From NCBI GenBank assembly GCA_028871705.1, contig JAGWMP010000002.1, positions 1 to 55,699 of the forward strand: a stretch of 55,699 nucleotides of DNA, given 5' to 3'. This DNA is from Gammaproteobacteria bacterium (GTDB lineage: Bacteria > Pseudomonadota > Gammaproteobacteria > Steroidobacterales > Steroidobacteraceae). Shown piece after piece: positions 29,601 to 36,618 of the stretch. The first letter of the stretch is position 1; the number at the start of each line of letters is the position of its first letter. Below the pieces are notes generated by a model. It worked only from the letters and a program-made list of their open reading frames with translations. It did no database searches and was not told the DNA's origin. The position numbers were made by a program, and so were the translations under genes.

Positions 29601-30292
29601 CCGTGTGCGTGGCGGCGGTGCTGTACGTGTTCCGCACGCTGATCGAGCGGCCGATTCCGCTCAATGAGGGTTGCCTCGAGCCGCTCGAGATCGTCATCCC
29701 GCCGGGCTCGATGCTCGATCCGCGGCCGCCGGCGGCGGTGGCCGCCGGCAACGTCGAGACCTCGCAGTGCATCGTGGACGCGCTCTACGGCGCGCTCGGT
29801 ATCCTCGCCGCCTCCCAGGGAACGATGAACAACCTCACCTTCGGGGACGAGCGGCTGCAGTACTACGAGACGATCTGCGGCGGCGCCGGGGCGGGGCCGG
29901 ATTTCGACGGCTGCGATGCGGTGCACACGCACATGACCAACTCGCGCCTCACCGATCCGGAGATCCTCGAGGCGCAGTACCCGGTACTGGTGCGCGAGTT
30001 CGCGATCCGCCGCGGCTCGGGCGGCGCCGGCCGCCACCACGGCGGCGACGGCGTGGTGCGCAGGCTCGAGTTCCGTGCGCCCTTCACGGGCGCACTGCTC
30101 GCCAATCACCGGCGCATCGCGCCCTTCGGGCTCGCGGGGGGAGCGCCGGGGGCGTGCGGCGCGGCCCACATCCGCCGTGCGGCGGGCGGCGCGCTCGAAA
30201 CCCTCGGCGCCACGGCCCGTTTCGAGGTGGCGCCGGGGGACGAGCTCACGATCCTCACCCCGGGCGGGGGCGGCTTCGGCAAGAGTGACTAG
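26657..30292 (+). CDS. 5-oxoprolinase (fused hydantoinase A/B), ATP-hydrolysing
   Basis: A single chain of about 1211 residues contains a HyuA half, then a HyuB half from about residue 700. HyuA features include WIDRGGTFTDVVA, the central GFDMGGTSTDVSLIDG and the FGGAAGQHACRVA loop. HyuB features include NSPYHGGTHLPDMTVVTPVF, SRAHHADIGG and the C-terminal PGGGGFG. The fused form and length match eukaryotic and bacterial 5-oxoprolinases, which open pyroglutamate to glutamate with ATP. Related hydantoinases and acetone carboxylases share the fold, so substrate assignment is likely but not certain. The start may be ATG 26657 or 26666. Its stop overlaps the convergent sheath gene by 4 bp. Confidence 0.88.
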   Translation: MQAMETLSQSETASARAPGWQFWIDRGGTFTDVVALAPDGALHIRKVLSAPAGSGADADPGLAAARELRAALDPGAPVVEVKVGTTVATNALLTRGGEPVVLLTTAGFADALRVGYQNRPDIFARRIVLPQPLYTAVIEAEERIDADGRVLVPLALERLRADLTRARRAGRRALAIVFMHGWRHGAHERAAAALARELGFEEVSVSHELSPLVRYVTRGDTTVLNAYLALPLRVYVGGLRAQLAALDSGARLAFMQSNGGLADAAAFHALASVLSGPAGGLIGMHWVGERVGTPKLIGFDMGGTSTDVSLIDGALPQRFEHTIAGVRLTQPMLDVHTIAAGGGSILSYRDGRFAVGPASAGAAPGPACYRRGGPLTLTDVQVLLGHLRPDTLPALFGNDGRARIDAEVVADRFAALAAEVSARVAHGCSAELVAESFLEVGVESMANAIRQVSARQGLDAGDFTLFCFGGAAGQHACRVAQAAGMRRVLVHPLASVLSAFGIGVADRLAVRRASLRAPLTAAGLGEARLELERLEARARAELAAFAAAPERVRVAWLLEVRAGDSEVTLSVAYGALGEVRERFHAEHLKRFGFAAHSLEAVIEAVRAEARLTSLDGARLTIPAPAVPAALPPTARAWFAGWREVPLVSMATLEETLAGPALIVEPHSTVVLESGWQARRLEGGELLLESQAAAGGGGEHAADPARIEISNNLFMHIAEQMGEVLKATAQSVNIRERLDYSCALFDAQGGLVANAPHMPVHLGSMGASVRAVIEARRGQLRPGDSWLLNSPYHGGTHLPDMTVVTPVFSGGGAAPDFFVASRAHHADIGGVTPGSMPPFSRDIEEEGALFECFHMVEDSRLRERELRAALAAGRWPARRPAQNLADLRAQLAANARGIAEIGRALERYGLAGLSARMREVQDNAALAVRECLGACSSGEFRYEMDGGFCVAVRIDIDRDARRARIDFTGSSPQGPHNFNAPRAVCVAAVLYVFRTLIERPIPLNEGCLEPLEIVIPPGSMLDPRPPAAVAAGNVETSQCIVDALYGALGILAASQGTMNNLTFGDERLQYYETICGGAGAGPDFDGCDAVHTHMTNSRLTDPEILEAQYPVLVREFAIRRGSGGAGRHHGGDGVVRRLEFRAPFTGALLANHRRIAPFGLAGGAPGACGAAHIRRAAGGALETLGATARFEVAPGDELTILTPGGGGFGKSD

Positions 30293-31923
30293 CCAGGCGA
30301 GCCAACGACTCCACCGCGCAGGATCGAGGTCTGGATCTCCCACTCGACGCGCTGCCCCGCGGTCGCCTGGCGGTTCACCGACACGGGACGCACGCGGCTC
30401 ACGCCCGCGCGGTGCGTCACGAGCCAGGTGTCGAACTCACCGGGGCGCGTGGTGGCGAAACCGAACAGCAGGTTGAACTTGCCCTCGGCAACGCTCTGGG
30501 CGCCGTTGACGCGTTCGTCGCAGATCACGAAGTGACTGTCGCGCGGCGTCACGCCGGCGAAGGCGCCCTGCGCGGCGAGTGAGTCGAGGAACTCCGAGAC
30601 GCGCGCGCGCGCGCGCGCCCAGGTCGCCGGGCCGTTGTGCTCGAGCAGCACCCAGCGGGTGCCCTGCTCGATGCTCGCGGCGACGTAGAGCCCGAGCCGC
30701 CGCGCGCAAAGGTAGCGCCAGTCCGAGGCGCTGCTGCCATCCCCGGCGAGCGTGCGTGGACCCGGATTGGTGCGGCCGGCGCTGCGTACCGCCTGCAGGG
30801 TGTTGACCCCCTGCTGCGCGAGGCGCGCGCGCTCGGCGTCCGACACCGTCACCGCCGGCCGCAGCCCCGGGCGCAGCGACGCCTCCTCGGCCTCCACCGC
30901 CGTCCAGATGGGCCAGCTCTCGTCCGAGCGCGCGATCATTCCGGCGGCCGCCCCGCAGGATGCGAAGGTTTCGACCCGGCCGCGCAGGCGGTCGAAGGCC
31001 TGGACGCGCGGGTAGTACATCACCGCGCAGTCGCTGCGGAACGGCCAGCTGCGCAGCGCCGCGAGCGCCACCGCGGCGCTGCTCCAGGATGCGGGCGGAT
31101 CGACCACCAGCAGCGCGCAGCGCTCGCGGCACAGGCGCGCCGCCACGTAGAGCGTCGACATGCCGACGTCCTGCTCGCGTGCCAGCGGCGGAATGCACAG
31201 CAGGTTGAAGCGCTCGGCGGCGGCGAGCGCGAACAGGCCCGTGCCGCGGGCGTGCGAGCCGATCACGTCGTAGTCGGTGAGCGGTGCGCCGTCATCGCCG
31301 TCGGGATTGGAGAGCGTGTAGCCGGCCGCGACGCCGCCGGGCCCGCCGGCGGAGCGATCCGGACGCTGCGCCGGAAGCGTGCCGTGCACGCGTACCAGGG
31401 CCGATTCGAGCAGTGCCTGGGTGAGAAAGCCCTTCGCGCCGGCCGTCATGGACACGCGCCGGTAGATCTCCTGATCCTCGACGAGCTCCGAGCCCGCGGT
31501 GCGCACGCGCTGCACCACGAGATTGAAACGATCGGCGTCGGCCGCCGAGAGCCCGTCATAGTCGACCGAGGCGCGCAGGTACTCACGCGAGCCCGGGTTG
31601 ACCGCGATCAGCGTGAGGATCTCGCCCGCCGCCGGGAGGCTGAGCGTCGGCGGCCGCGCGCCGTTGACCACGCGGACGATGCGCGCTTCGCGCCCGCCGT
31701 TCTCGAAGAACTGCTCGACGGCGTAGGACAGCGTCGCGGGCTGCCACAGGCCGCCGAAGTGCTGCTGGAACTCGGAGAAGCTGCGGACGGTGAGCGGCTG
31801 TGCGACCGGGCCCTTGAGCGTGCGCCCGACGAAAGCGGCGACCCCGGTGGCGACGCCGTCGATGGCCTGATAGTCACGGCTTTGTTGGGCGAGTTGTGCG
31901 CCGGACACGCGGCTGTTGGCCAC
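30289..31923 (-). CDS. Orphan phage tail sheath family protein
   Basis: The 544-residue protein looks like a full-length contractile tail sheath. The N-terminal part reads VAAFVGRTLKGPVAQPLTV and SFSEFQQHFGG, then AVEQFFENGGREARIVRVV. The middle has the LLVVDPPASW segment. The conserved sheath C-terminal domain reads ARRLGLYVAASIEQGTRWVL, FLDSLAAQGAFAG, HFVICDERVN and FNLLFGFATTRPGEFDTWLV. No tail tube, baseplate, spike, ATPase or other phage gene lies nearby. The GTG start has AGAGG 8 bases upstream. It is the last gene on the minus strand after lemA, TPM, L,D-transpeptidase and a 61-residue gene, with a 90-bp gap. The function outside a phage or injection machine is unknown. Confidence 0.88.
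   Translation of the reverse strand: MANSRVSGAQLAQQSRDYQAIDGVATGVAAFVGRTLKGPVAQPLTVRSFSEFQQHFGGLWQPATLSYAVEQFFENGGREARIVRVVNGARPPTLSLPAAGEILTLIAVNPGSREYLRASVDYDGLSAADADRFNLVVQRVRTAGSELVEDQEIYRRVSMTAGAKGFLTQALLESALVRVHGTLPAQRPDRSAGGPGGVAAGYTLSNPDGDDGAPLTDYDVIGSHARGTGLFALAAAERFNLLCIPPLAREQDVGMSTLYVAARLCRERCALLVVDPPASWSSAAVALAALRSWPFRSDCAVMYYPRVQAFDRLRGRVETFASCGAAAGMIARSDESWPIWTAVEAEEASLRPGLRPAVTVSDAERARLAQQGVNTLQAVRSAGRTNPGPRTLAGDGSSASDWRYLCARRLGLYVAASIEQGTRWVLLEHNGPATWARARARVSEFLDSLAAQGAFAGVTPRDSHFVICDERVNGAQSVAEGKFNLLFGFATTRPGEFDTWLVTHRAGVSRVRPVSVNRQATAGQRVEWEIQTSILRGGVVGSPG
30600..30618. repeat. Alternating CG dinucleotide run inside the sheath gene
   Basis: About nine CG dinucleotides occur in a row within the sheath coding sequence, encoding the alternating Arg-Ala stretch WARARARV. 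Such runs can adopt left-handed DNA and are prone to slippage, but here the reading frame is intact. Confidence 0.6.
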
Positions 31924-32013
31924 TCAAACGCCTCTTGGAGTTGTATCTGGGGACTCTAGCACAGGGTGTCGGCCGACGCCGACAGTCTCGCGGCGCGCGC
32001 GACCTGACGTGAC

Positions 32014-32199
32014 TTAAGTGCCGTCGCCCGTGTGCGGCGCGGCATCGCGCTCGAGCGCGCGCTGGGCCTCCTCGAGGCGGGCACGCTCGCGTGCCTCGCG
32101 CTTGGCGGCAATCTCCGCCAGCATGAGCTCGAGCCACTGCGATAACGCCGGGGCAGGCGCGTCCTGCCGCGATAGCGGCGGCGTCGGGGAATCGCTCAT
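32014..32199 (-). CDS. Small charged protein coupled to the L,D-transpeptidase gene
   Basis: The 61-residue protein starts MSDSPTPPLSRQDAPAPALS. It then forms a strongly charged helix (LELMLAEIAAKREARERARL, then EEAQRALERDA). Its ATG overlaps the stop of the transpeptidase gene (TGATG), which supports real, coupled translation. There is no signal peptide, so it should be cytoplasmic. The family is not recognised. A coiled-coil adaptor between this operon and the sheath gene 90 bp downstream is conceivable but unproven. Confidence 0.6.
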   Translation of the reverse strand: MSDSPTPPLSRQDAPAPALSQWLELMLAEIAAKREARERARLEEAQRALERDAAPHTGDGT

Positions 32200-33476
32200 C
32201 AGCCGCCGCCGTCCTTCGTAGGGGGCGGCGTCTTGCCGGGCGGTGCAGCCGCGGCAGGTGCGGGGACAGCCGCGGCGGGTGCCGCGGCGCCCGTGGTGGG
32301 CGCAGGAGCCTGTGCACCGGGCTCGATCTCCGAGAGGATCTGCTTGAAGGACGCCTCGTCCATCGGCAGGTCGGACTTGCCGTCCCAGCTCGAGCCCGCG
32401 GGCAGCGCGTTCTGCACCCGCGGCGCGCGGGCGAGCACCTGCTCGAGACTCGCGTCCGGGGTCGAGATCGGCACCGGCACGCCGCGCGGATTCCTGGTGA
32501 GCGAGGCCACCAGGGCCCAGTCGATCTGCAGGTGATGGCTCTTGAGCTGCTGCTGCAGCGTCGCGGCGAGCTCCTTGCTGAGGAGCTTGCGCTGCGCCTT
32601 GTTCCAGTCGCGCGCATCGTCCTCGAGCACGTCGTAGGGCTGCAGGTACAGCTGCCCGTCGGTCCAGCCGAACTCGAACGGCTGGTTCACCACGCGCACC
32701 TGCGTGCCGACCGGCACCATGTTGAAGAACTGCTCGATGTCCTCGGGATAGAGGCGAATGCAGCCGTGACTCGAGCGCAGGCCGACGCCGGCCGGCTTGT
32801 TGGTGCCGTGGATCAGGTAGCTCGGCCACTGCAGATAGAACGCGTACTTGCCGAGCGGATTGTCGGGGCCCGGTCCGATCACCGGGTCGAGATCCTCGCC
32901 GTTGTCGTGATGCTCCTTGCGCACCGACACCGGCACGCGCCAGGTCGGATCCTTCTGGCGGCGCACGATCCGGGTGACGCCCTCGGGCGTGCGCCAGCCC
33001 ACCTTGCCGATGCCGATGGGATGGGTGATTACGACGGTGCGTTCCCCGGCCTTGACCGGCGGGAAGTAAAAGATCCGCATCGCGGGGATGTTGATCACCA
33101 GGCCCGTGTAGGGGGCGTTCGGCAGCACGAACTGACTCGGTACGACGATCTCGGTGCCCTCGCCCGGCAGCCACGGGTCCACCTTCGGGTTGGCGCGCAG
33201 GATCTCCTCGTAGCCGACGTTGAAGCGGCGCGCGATGTCGGTGAGCGTGTCGTCCTTGCCCGCGGCCACCACCTGCACGACGCCGACCACGCTCTGCCCT
33301 GGCTCGAGCTCGAAGCGTTCCGTGACCGCCGGCTGCGGCAGCGCCGGAGGCGCCGGTGCCGCCGGCGGGGGCGGCGGCGGGGCCTTGCGATGCAGGGGGC
33401 CGAACAGCGAGCAGGCGGCGAGCAGGCAGCAGCCCGCGAGCGCCACGGCCGCTGCGCGCAGCGGAACGGTATTCAT
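32199..33476 (-). CDS. L,D-transpeptidase (YkuD) lipoprotein with LysM domain
   Basis: The 425-residue protein has a lipoprotein signal (LLAACSLFG, lipidated Cys) and a Pro-rich linker. A LysM-type module follows (DTLTDIARRFNVGYEEILRA, then NP), then a YkuD catalytic domain with the full motif HGTNKPAGVGLRSSHGCIRL, whose Cys is the nucleophile. YkuD enzymes make 3-3 peptidoglycan cross-links or attach proteins such as Braun's lipoprotein to the wall in the periplasm. The C-terminal 100 residues are Ala/Pro-rich and disordered. ATG 33476 opens the signal peptide; no clear ribosome binding site precedes it. It follows the TPM genes on the same strand. Confidence 0.93.
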   Translation of the reverse strand: MNTVPLRAAAVALAGCCLLAACSLFGPLHRKAPPPPPPAAPAPPALPQPAVTERFELEPGQSVVGVVQVVAAGKDDTLTDIARRFNVGYEEILRANPKVDPWLPGEGTEIVVPSQFVLPNAPYTGLVINIPAMRIFYFPPVKAGERTVVITHPIGIGKVGWRTPEGVTRIVRRQKDPTWRVPVSVRKEHHDNGEDLDPVIGPGPDNPLGKYAFYLQWPSYLIHGTNKPAGVGLRSSHGCIRLYPEDIEQFFNMVPVGTQVRVVNQPFEFGWTDGQLYLQPYDVLEDDARDWNKAQRKLLSKELAATLQQQLKSHHLQIDWALVASLTRNPRGVPVPISTPDASLEQVLARAPRVQNALPAGSSWDGKSDLPMDEASFKQILSEIEPGAQAPAPTTGAAAPAAAVPAPAAAAPPGKTPPPTKDGGG

Positions 33477-33526
33477 AAGGAGCGAATTATGACCGATGTG
33501 CGGCCGTGGCGAGCGTCGGCGCACGA

Positions 33527-34024
33527 CTACAGGAGCACCGGCTGATTGGGCAGCTCGCCGCCCCCGGGCGCGACTCCAGGGAAATGCCGCCCGAGCAGCG
33601 CCCCGACCCCGGCGACCCCGCTGACCGAGCCCTCGCGGAAGCGCCCCTCGCGATAATGGTGCTGCATCTGGCGGCACACGGCGTCCCACTCGGCCTGGCT
33701 TACGCGCGCGGCGATGCCGCGGTCGGCGACGATCTCGACGACCCGGTCGGCGAGGTCCACGTAGATCAGCACGCCGTTGTTGTGGGCGGTGTCCCACACC
33801 CCGAGCAATCCGAAGAGCTGCAGTGCGCGCTGCCGCGGCGTGAGGTCGTGCCAGAGCTCGGGGAAATCGAAGGCGGTTTCGACCACGAAGCGGATCTCGC
33901 CCGCGTGTCGCGCCTCGCACTCGCGGATCGCCGCCTCGATCGCCTGACGCACCGGCGGCGAGAAGTGGCGCCGCGTGCGAAAGCGCGTGCTGGCAAGGTG
34001 GCGCAGGAGCCTCAGGATCTTCAT
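33527..34024 (-). CDS. TPM-domain protein (second copy, membrane-free)
   Basis: The 165-residue protein consists mainly of one TPM domain (EAAIRECEARHAGEIRFVVE, then LLGVWDTAHNNGVLIYVDLADRVVEIVAD). It has a basic N-terminus and no signal peptide or membrane span. TPM domains occur in acid phosphatases of chloroplasts and in bacterial proteins next to LemA. The gene starts 3 bp after the larger TPM gene and clearly belongs to the same operon. The last residues are Gly/Pro-rich. Its biochemical role is unknown. Confidence 0.85.
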   Translation of the reverse strand: MKILRLLRHLASTRFRTRRHFSPPVRQAIEAAIRECEARHAGEIRFVVETAFDFPELWHDLTPRQRALQLFGLLGVWDTAHNNGVLIYVDLADRVVEIVADRGIAARVSQAEWDAVCRQMQHHYREGRFREGSVSGVAGVGALLGRHFPGVAPGGGELPNQPVLL

Positions 34025-34027
34025 CGC

Positions 34028-34954
34028 CTACCAGCTCCCCGAGGCCCCGCCGCCCGCGAAACCCCCGCCTCCGCCGCTGAATCCTCCGCCGCCGAAGCCG
34101 CCACCGCCGAAGCCTCCCCCGAGGCCCCCGCCGAAACCTCCGAAGCCCCCGCTCGACCAGCCGCTGCCGCGCCCGAGGCCCCCGAGCAGCGTGAACGCGA
34201 ATCCGGCGAGCGCGGCGAGCCCGGCGAGCGCGAGCGCGTAACCGGCGATCCATACGAGCAGCCCCGCGCCCGCGCCGGTCAGCACCGAGCCGAGCGTGCG
34301 CCCGAAGATGCTGCGCAGCAGCGCCGAGCCCACCAGCACCGCAAAGAGCAGCGGCAGCAGCAACCCGCCGCCGCCGTGCGGCCGGCGCGCTCCCTGCCAT
34401 CCCTGCTGCGGTGGGGGCAGCGGCTCGCCCTGGACGAGCTTCATCATCTGATCGAGGGCGGCGTCGATGCCGCCGTAGAAATCGCCCTGGCGGAAGGCGG
34501 GCTTCACGGTCTCATCGATGATGCGGTTGGTGAGCGCATCCGTGAGCACTCCCTCGAGGCCGCGGCCCACCTCGATGCGCACGCGATGATCGTCCTTGGC
34601 GACGAGCAGCAGCGCACCATCGTCGATCCCCTTGCGGCCGAGCTTCCAGGCATCGGTGACGCGGATCGAATACTGCTCGATCTCCTCGGGCTGCGTGCTC
34701 GGAACGATCAGCACGGCGAGCTGCGAGCCCTTGGCGGATTCGAACGCGGCGAGCTTCTGCTCGAGGGCGGTCTGCTGACCGGCGGTGAGCGTGCCGGTGA
34801 GGTCGGTGACGCGCGCGCTGAGCGCCGGCACGGCGACCAGCCCCGCCGCCGCTGGGTCCGCGGCGCCCTGGCCGGCGGCGCACACCGCCAGCCCGAGCAG
34901 CAGCGGCAGCGCGGCAGCCGCGCAGCGGCGGGCCCGAGGCGCCGAGCCCCTCAT
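34028..34954 (-). CDS. TPM-domain membrane protein with glycine-rich tail (YgcG-like)
   Basis: The 308-residue protein has a signal peptide (ending near AAGQGAADP) and a TPM domain (VTDLTGTLTAGQQTALEQKL, YSIRVTDAWKLGRKGIDDGA, LLLVAKDDHRVRIEVGRGLE). Two membrane spans follow (about residues 200-218 and 232-258), then a 50-residue tail made largely of Gly, Phe and Ser (GGFGGG repeats). This is the usual form of the TPM protein encoded after lemA. It lies 4 bp after lemA. The family is linked to the cell envelope but its activity is unsettled. Confidence 0.9.
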   Translation of the reverse strand: MRGSAPRARRCAAAALPLLLGLAVCAAGQGAADPAAAGLVAVPALSARVTDLTGTLTAGQQTALEQKLAAFESAKGSQLAVLIVPSTQPEEIEQYSIRVTDAWKLGRKGIDDGALLLVAKDDHRVRIEVGRGLEGVLTDALTNRIIDETVKPAFRQGDFYGGIDAALDQMMKLVQGEPLPPPQQGWQGARRPHGGGGLLLPLLFAVLVGSALLRSIFGRTLGSVLTGAGAGLLVWIAGYALALAGLAALAGFAFTLLGGLGRGSGWSSGGFGGFGGGLGGGFGGGGFGGGGFSGGGGGFAGGGASGSW

Positions 34955-34958
34955 CGCG

Positions 34959-35609
34959 TCAGGGTTTTGCGGCGGGCGGGGTGGCCGCCGGCGCCGGGCT
35001 GCCCGGCATCGCCGGCGTGCTGGTGTCGAAGCTCACCGCCGGCGCCGTCGCGATCTGCTGTTCGTTGGCGACCGTGAAGTTCGGCTTCACCTTGAAGTCG
35101 AACATCTTCGCGGTGAGGTTCACCGGGAAGGAGCGCACCGTGACGTTGTAGCTCTCCACCGCTGCGATGTAGCGGTTGCGCGCCACGGTGATGCGGTTCT
35201 CCGTGCCCTCGAGCTGCGACTGCAGGTCGGCGAAGCGCTGGTCGGACTTCAACTGCGGATAGTTCTCGGTCACCGCCATCAGGTGACTCAACGCCTGGGT
35301 GAGCTGGCCCTGCGCCGCCTGGTACTTCTGGAAGAGCTCCGGGTTGTCGAGCACCTGCGGTGTCACCTGGATCGAGTTCGCCTGGGCGCGCGCCTCGGTG
35401 ACCCCGATCAGCACCTTCTGTTCCTGGGCGGCGTAGCCCTTCACCACCTCGACCAGGTTCGGGATCAGGTCGGCCCGCCGCTGGTACTGGTTGACGACCT
35501 CGGACCAGGAGGCCTTAACGGCCTCGTCCTGCTGCTGCAGCTTGTTGTAGCCGCAACCGGAAAGCATCAGCACCGCGGCCGAAAGCAATGCCACCATCCA
35601 CGCACGCAT
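34959..35609 (-). CDS. lemA: LemA family protein
   Basis: The product is a 216-residue membrane-anchored helical protein. The N-terminus (MRAWMVALLSAAVLMLSGCG) looks like a lipoprotein signal with a Cys after LSG. The LemA core follows: NQYQRRADLIPNLVEVVKGY, TEARAQANSI, ENYPQLKSDQRFADLQSQLE, then GTENRITVARNRYI. ATG 35609 was chosen because AGGAG lies 7 bases upstream. LemA and TPM genes are a common pair; here two TPM genes and an L,D-transpeptidase follow, suggesting a shared envelope role. The molecular function of LemA is not known. Confidence 0.93.
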   Translation of the reverse strand: MRAWMVALLSAAVLMLSGCGYNKLQQQDEAVKASWSEVVNQYQRRADLIPNLVEVVKGYAAQEQKVLIGVTEARAQANSIQVTPQVLDNPELFQKYQAAQGQLTQALSHLMAVTENYPQLKSDQRFADLQSQLEGTENRITVARNRYIAAVESYNVTVRSFPVNLTAKMFDFKVKPNFTVANEQQIATAPAVSFDTSTPAMPGSPAPAATPPAAKP

Positions 35610-35705
35610 CGGGGTTCTCCTAGGCAAGACGCGCCCGGACCTGCAGCCAGGCCCTTGGGGGCGGGAATTGTCACATGGGGGCCGAAGCGGCGTCGATCAA
35701 GGGCC

Positions 35706-35737
35706 AAAAAAAAACCCCAGGTTTTTAGGCCTGGGGT
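35706..35737 (-). terminator. Intrinsic terminator for the 35785-35988 gene
   Basis: On the minus strand an 8-bp stem (35730-35737 with 35714-35721, core CCCCAGG/CCTGGGG) is followed by a run of nine T (A-run at 35706-35714 on the plus strand). It lies about 50 bp after the stop of the small minus-strand gene and would also insulate lemA downstream. Confidence 0.85.
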
Positions 35738-35784
35738 CTGGAAGGGCGGACCTTCGATGAAGGGAAGGAAGTCCGCCAGGGGAT

Positions 35785-35988
35785 TCAGTGCAATCGAGCC
35801 CAGTGCAGGATGCGGATCTCGTCCGAATCCAGATCGAAACTCTGTGCCAGGAGCGAGCGCAACTCGCGGTTGGCCCGTCCCTGCGTCAGCGGCTCGCGCA
35901 ACTCCACCACTCCGCTCCACTCGTTGCCGGGCATGGTGCGCGCCCTGCCAGTACCGGTTACGAAGTGCGTGTAGTACTTGGTAGCCAC
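35785..35988 (-). CDS. Small conserved-looking protein of unknown function
   Basis: The 67-residue soluble protein starts MATKYYTHFVTGTGRARTMP and ends DLDSDEIRILHWARLH. It has no signal peptide, membrane span or known motif. A strong intrinsic terminator follows it, which supports it being a real transcription unit. The GTG start at 35988 lacks a ribosome binding site; an internal ATG (MPGNEWSGVV) is the alternative. It lies divergent from greB across a 105-bp gap that holds a perfect 20-bp palindrome. Confidence 0.6.
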   Translation of the reverse strand: MATKYYTHFVTGTGRARTMPGNEWSGVVELREPLTQGRANRELRSLLAQSFDLDSDEIRILHWARLH

Positions 35989-36035
35989 GGCAAAAGGTTA
36001 GTGCCGGGGCACCGGCGAAGTCCGTGAGATGTTCC

Positions 36036-36055
36036 ACAGAACCCCGGGGTTCTGT
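36036..36055. promoter_or_regulatory. Perfect 20-bp palindrome between a small gene and greB
   Basis: The sequence 36036-36055 is an exact palindrome (half-site ACAGAACCCC) with no loop. It lies 38 bp before the greB start and 47 bp before the divergent small gene. Its symmetry and place suggest an operator for a dimeric regulator of one or both genes; an RNA hairpin with no loop bases is less likely. No protein can be assigned. Confidence 0.45.
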
Positions 36056-36093
36056 AAAAAGGGCTGCGACATAATTCACAGGATTTTCCCGCG

Positions 36094-36618
36094 ATGCGAC
36101 GCGCGCCCCCGCGAGAGCCTCCGGCCTCGAAGTACATCACCCCCCAGGGGGCGCAGCGGCTGCGCACCGAGCTCGATGCGCTCTGGCGCGACGAGCGGCC
36201 GCGCGTGACGCAGGCGGTCGCGGCGGCCGCGGCCCAGGGCGATCGCTCGGAGAATGCCGAATACACCTACGGCAAGCGGCGGCTGCGCGAGATCGACCGC
36301 CGGGTGCGCCACCTGCGCCGGCGCCTGGATGGCATGGTGATCGTCGATCAGCCGCCGGCCGACCCCACCCGGGTGTTCTTCGGGGCCTGGGTGCTCATCG
36401 AGGCCGACGACGGCGCGCAATCGCGCTACCGCATCGTCGGCCCCGACGAATTCGACATGCTGCCCGGGTACATCAGCATGGATTCGCCGTTGGGAAAGGC
36501 GCTGCTGCGCCGGCGCCTCGACGAGGAGGTCGCGGTCGCGACCCCGGCCGGCGAGCGCACCTACCTCATCGTCTCGATCGAGTACGAGAGGCTCACCACA
36601 ACACCCGGACGTTCTTGA
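36094..36618 (+). CDS. greB: Transcript cleavage factor GreB
   Basis: GreB inserts its coiled coil into the RNA polymerase secondary channel and triggers cleavage of backtracked RNA. The 174-residue protein has the coiled-coil tip region QGDRSENAEYTYGKRRLREI, which includes the acidic Asp/Glu pair, and the C-terminal FKBP-like domain (GPDEFDMLPGYISMDSPLGK, then ALL). The EYTYGKRRLREIDRR segment favours GreB over GreA. A short Arg/Pro-rich N-terminal addition precedes KYITPQGAQRL. The 3' end overlaps the convergent homospermidine synthase gene by 26 bp. Confidence 0.93.
   Translation: MRRAPPREPPASKYITPQGAQRLRTELDALWRDERPRVTQAVAAAAAQGDRSENAEYTYGKRRLREIDRRVRHLRRRLDGMVIVDQPPADPTRVFFGAWVLIEADDGAQSRYRIVGPDEFDMLPGYISMDSPLGKALLRRRLDEEVAVATPAGERTYLIVSIEYERLTTTPGRS

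Noticed and set aside
32014-33174. Minus-strand frame fusing the 61-residue protein to a longer upstream chain
   Set aside because: The upstream part is a shadow of the L,D-transpeptidase gene; the ATG at 32199 with stop-start coupling is the sensible start.
34030-34180. Glycine-codon repeat resembling a short tandem repeat array
   Set aside because: It is the low-complexity Gly-rich tail of the TPM protein, common in that family, and not a DNA repeat element.
35745-35777. GGCGGAC / GTCCGCC inverted repeat after the small gene
   Set aside because: Short stem with a long loop directly before a much better terminator; no separate role can be supported.
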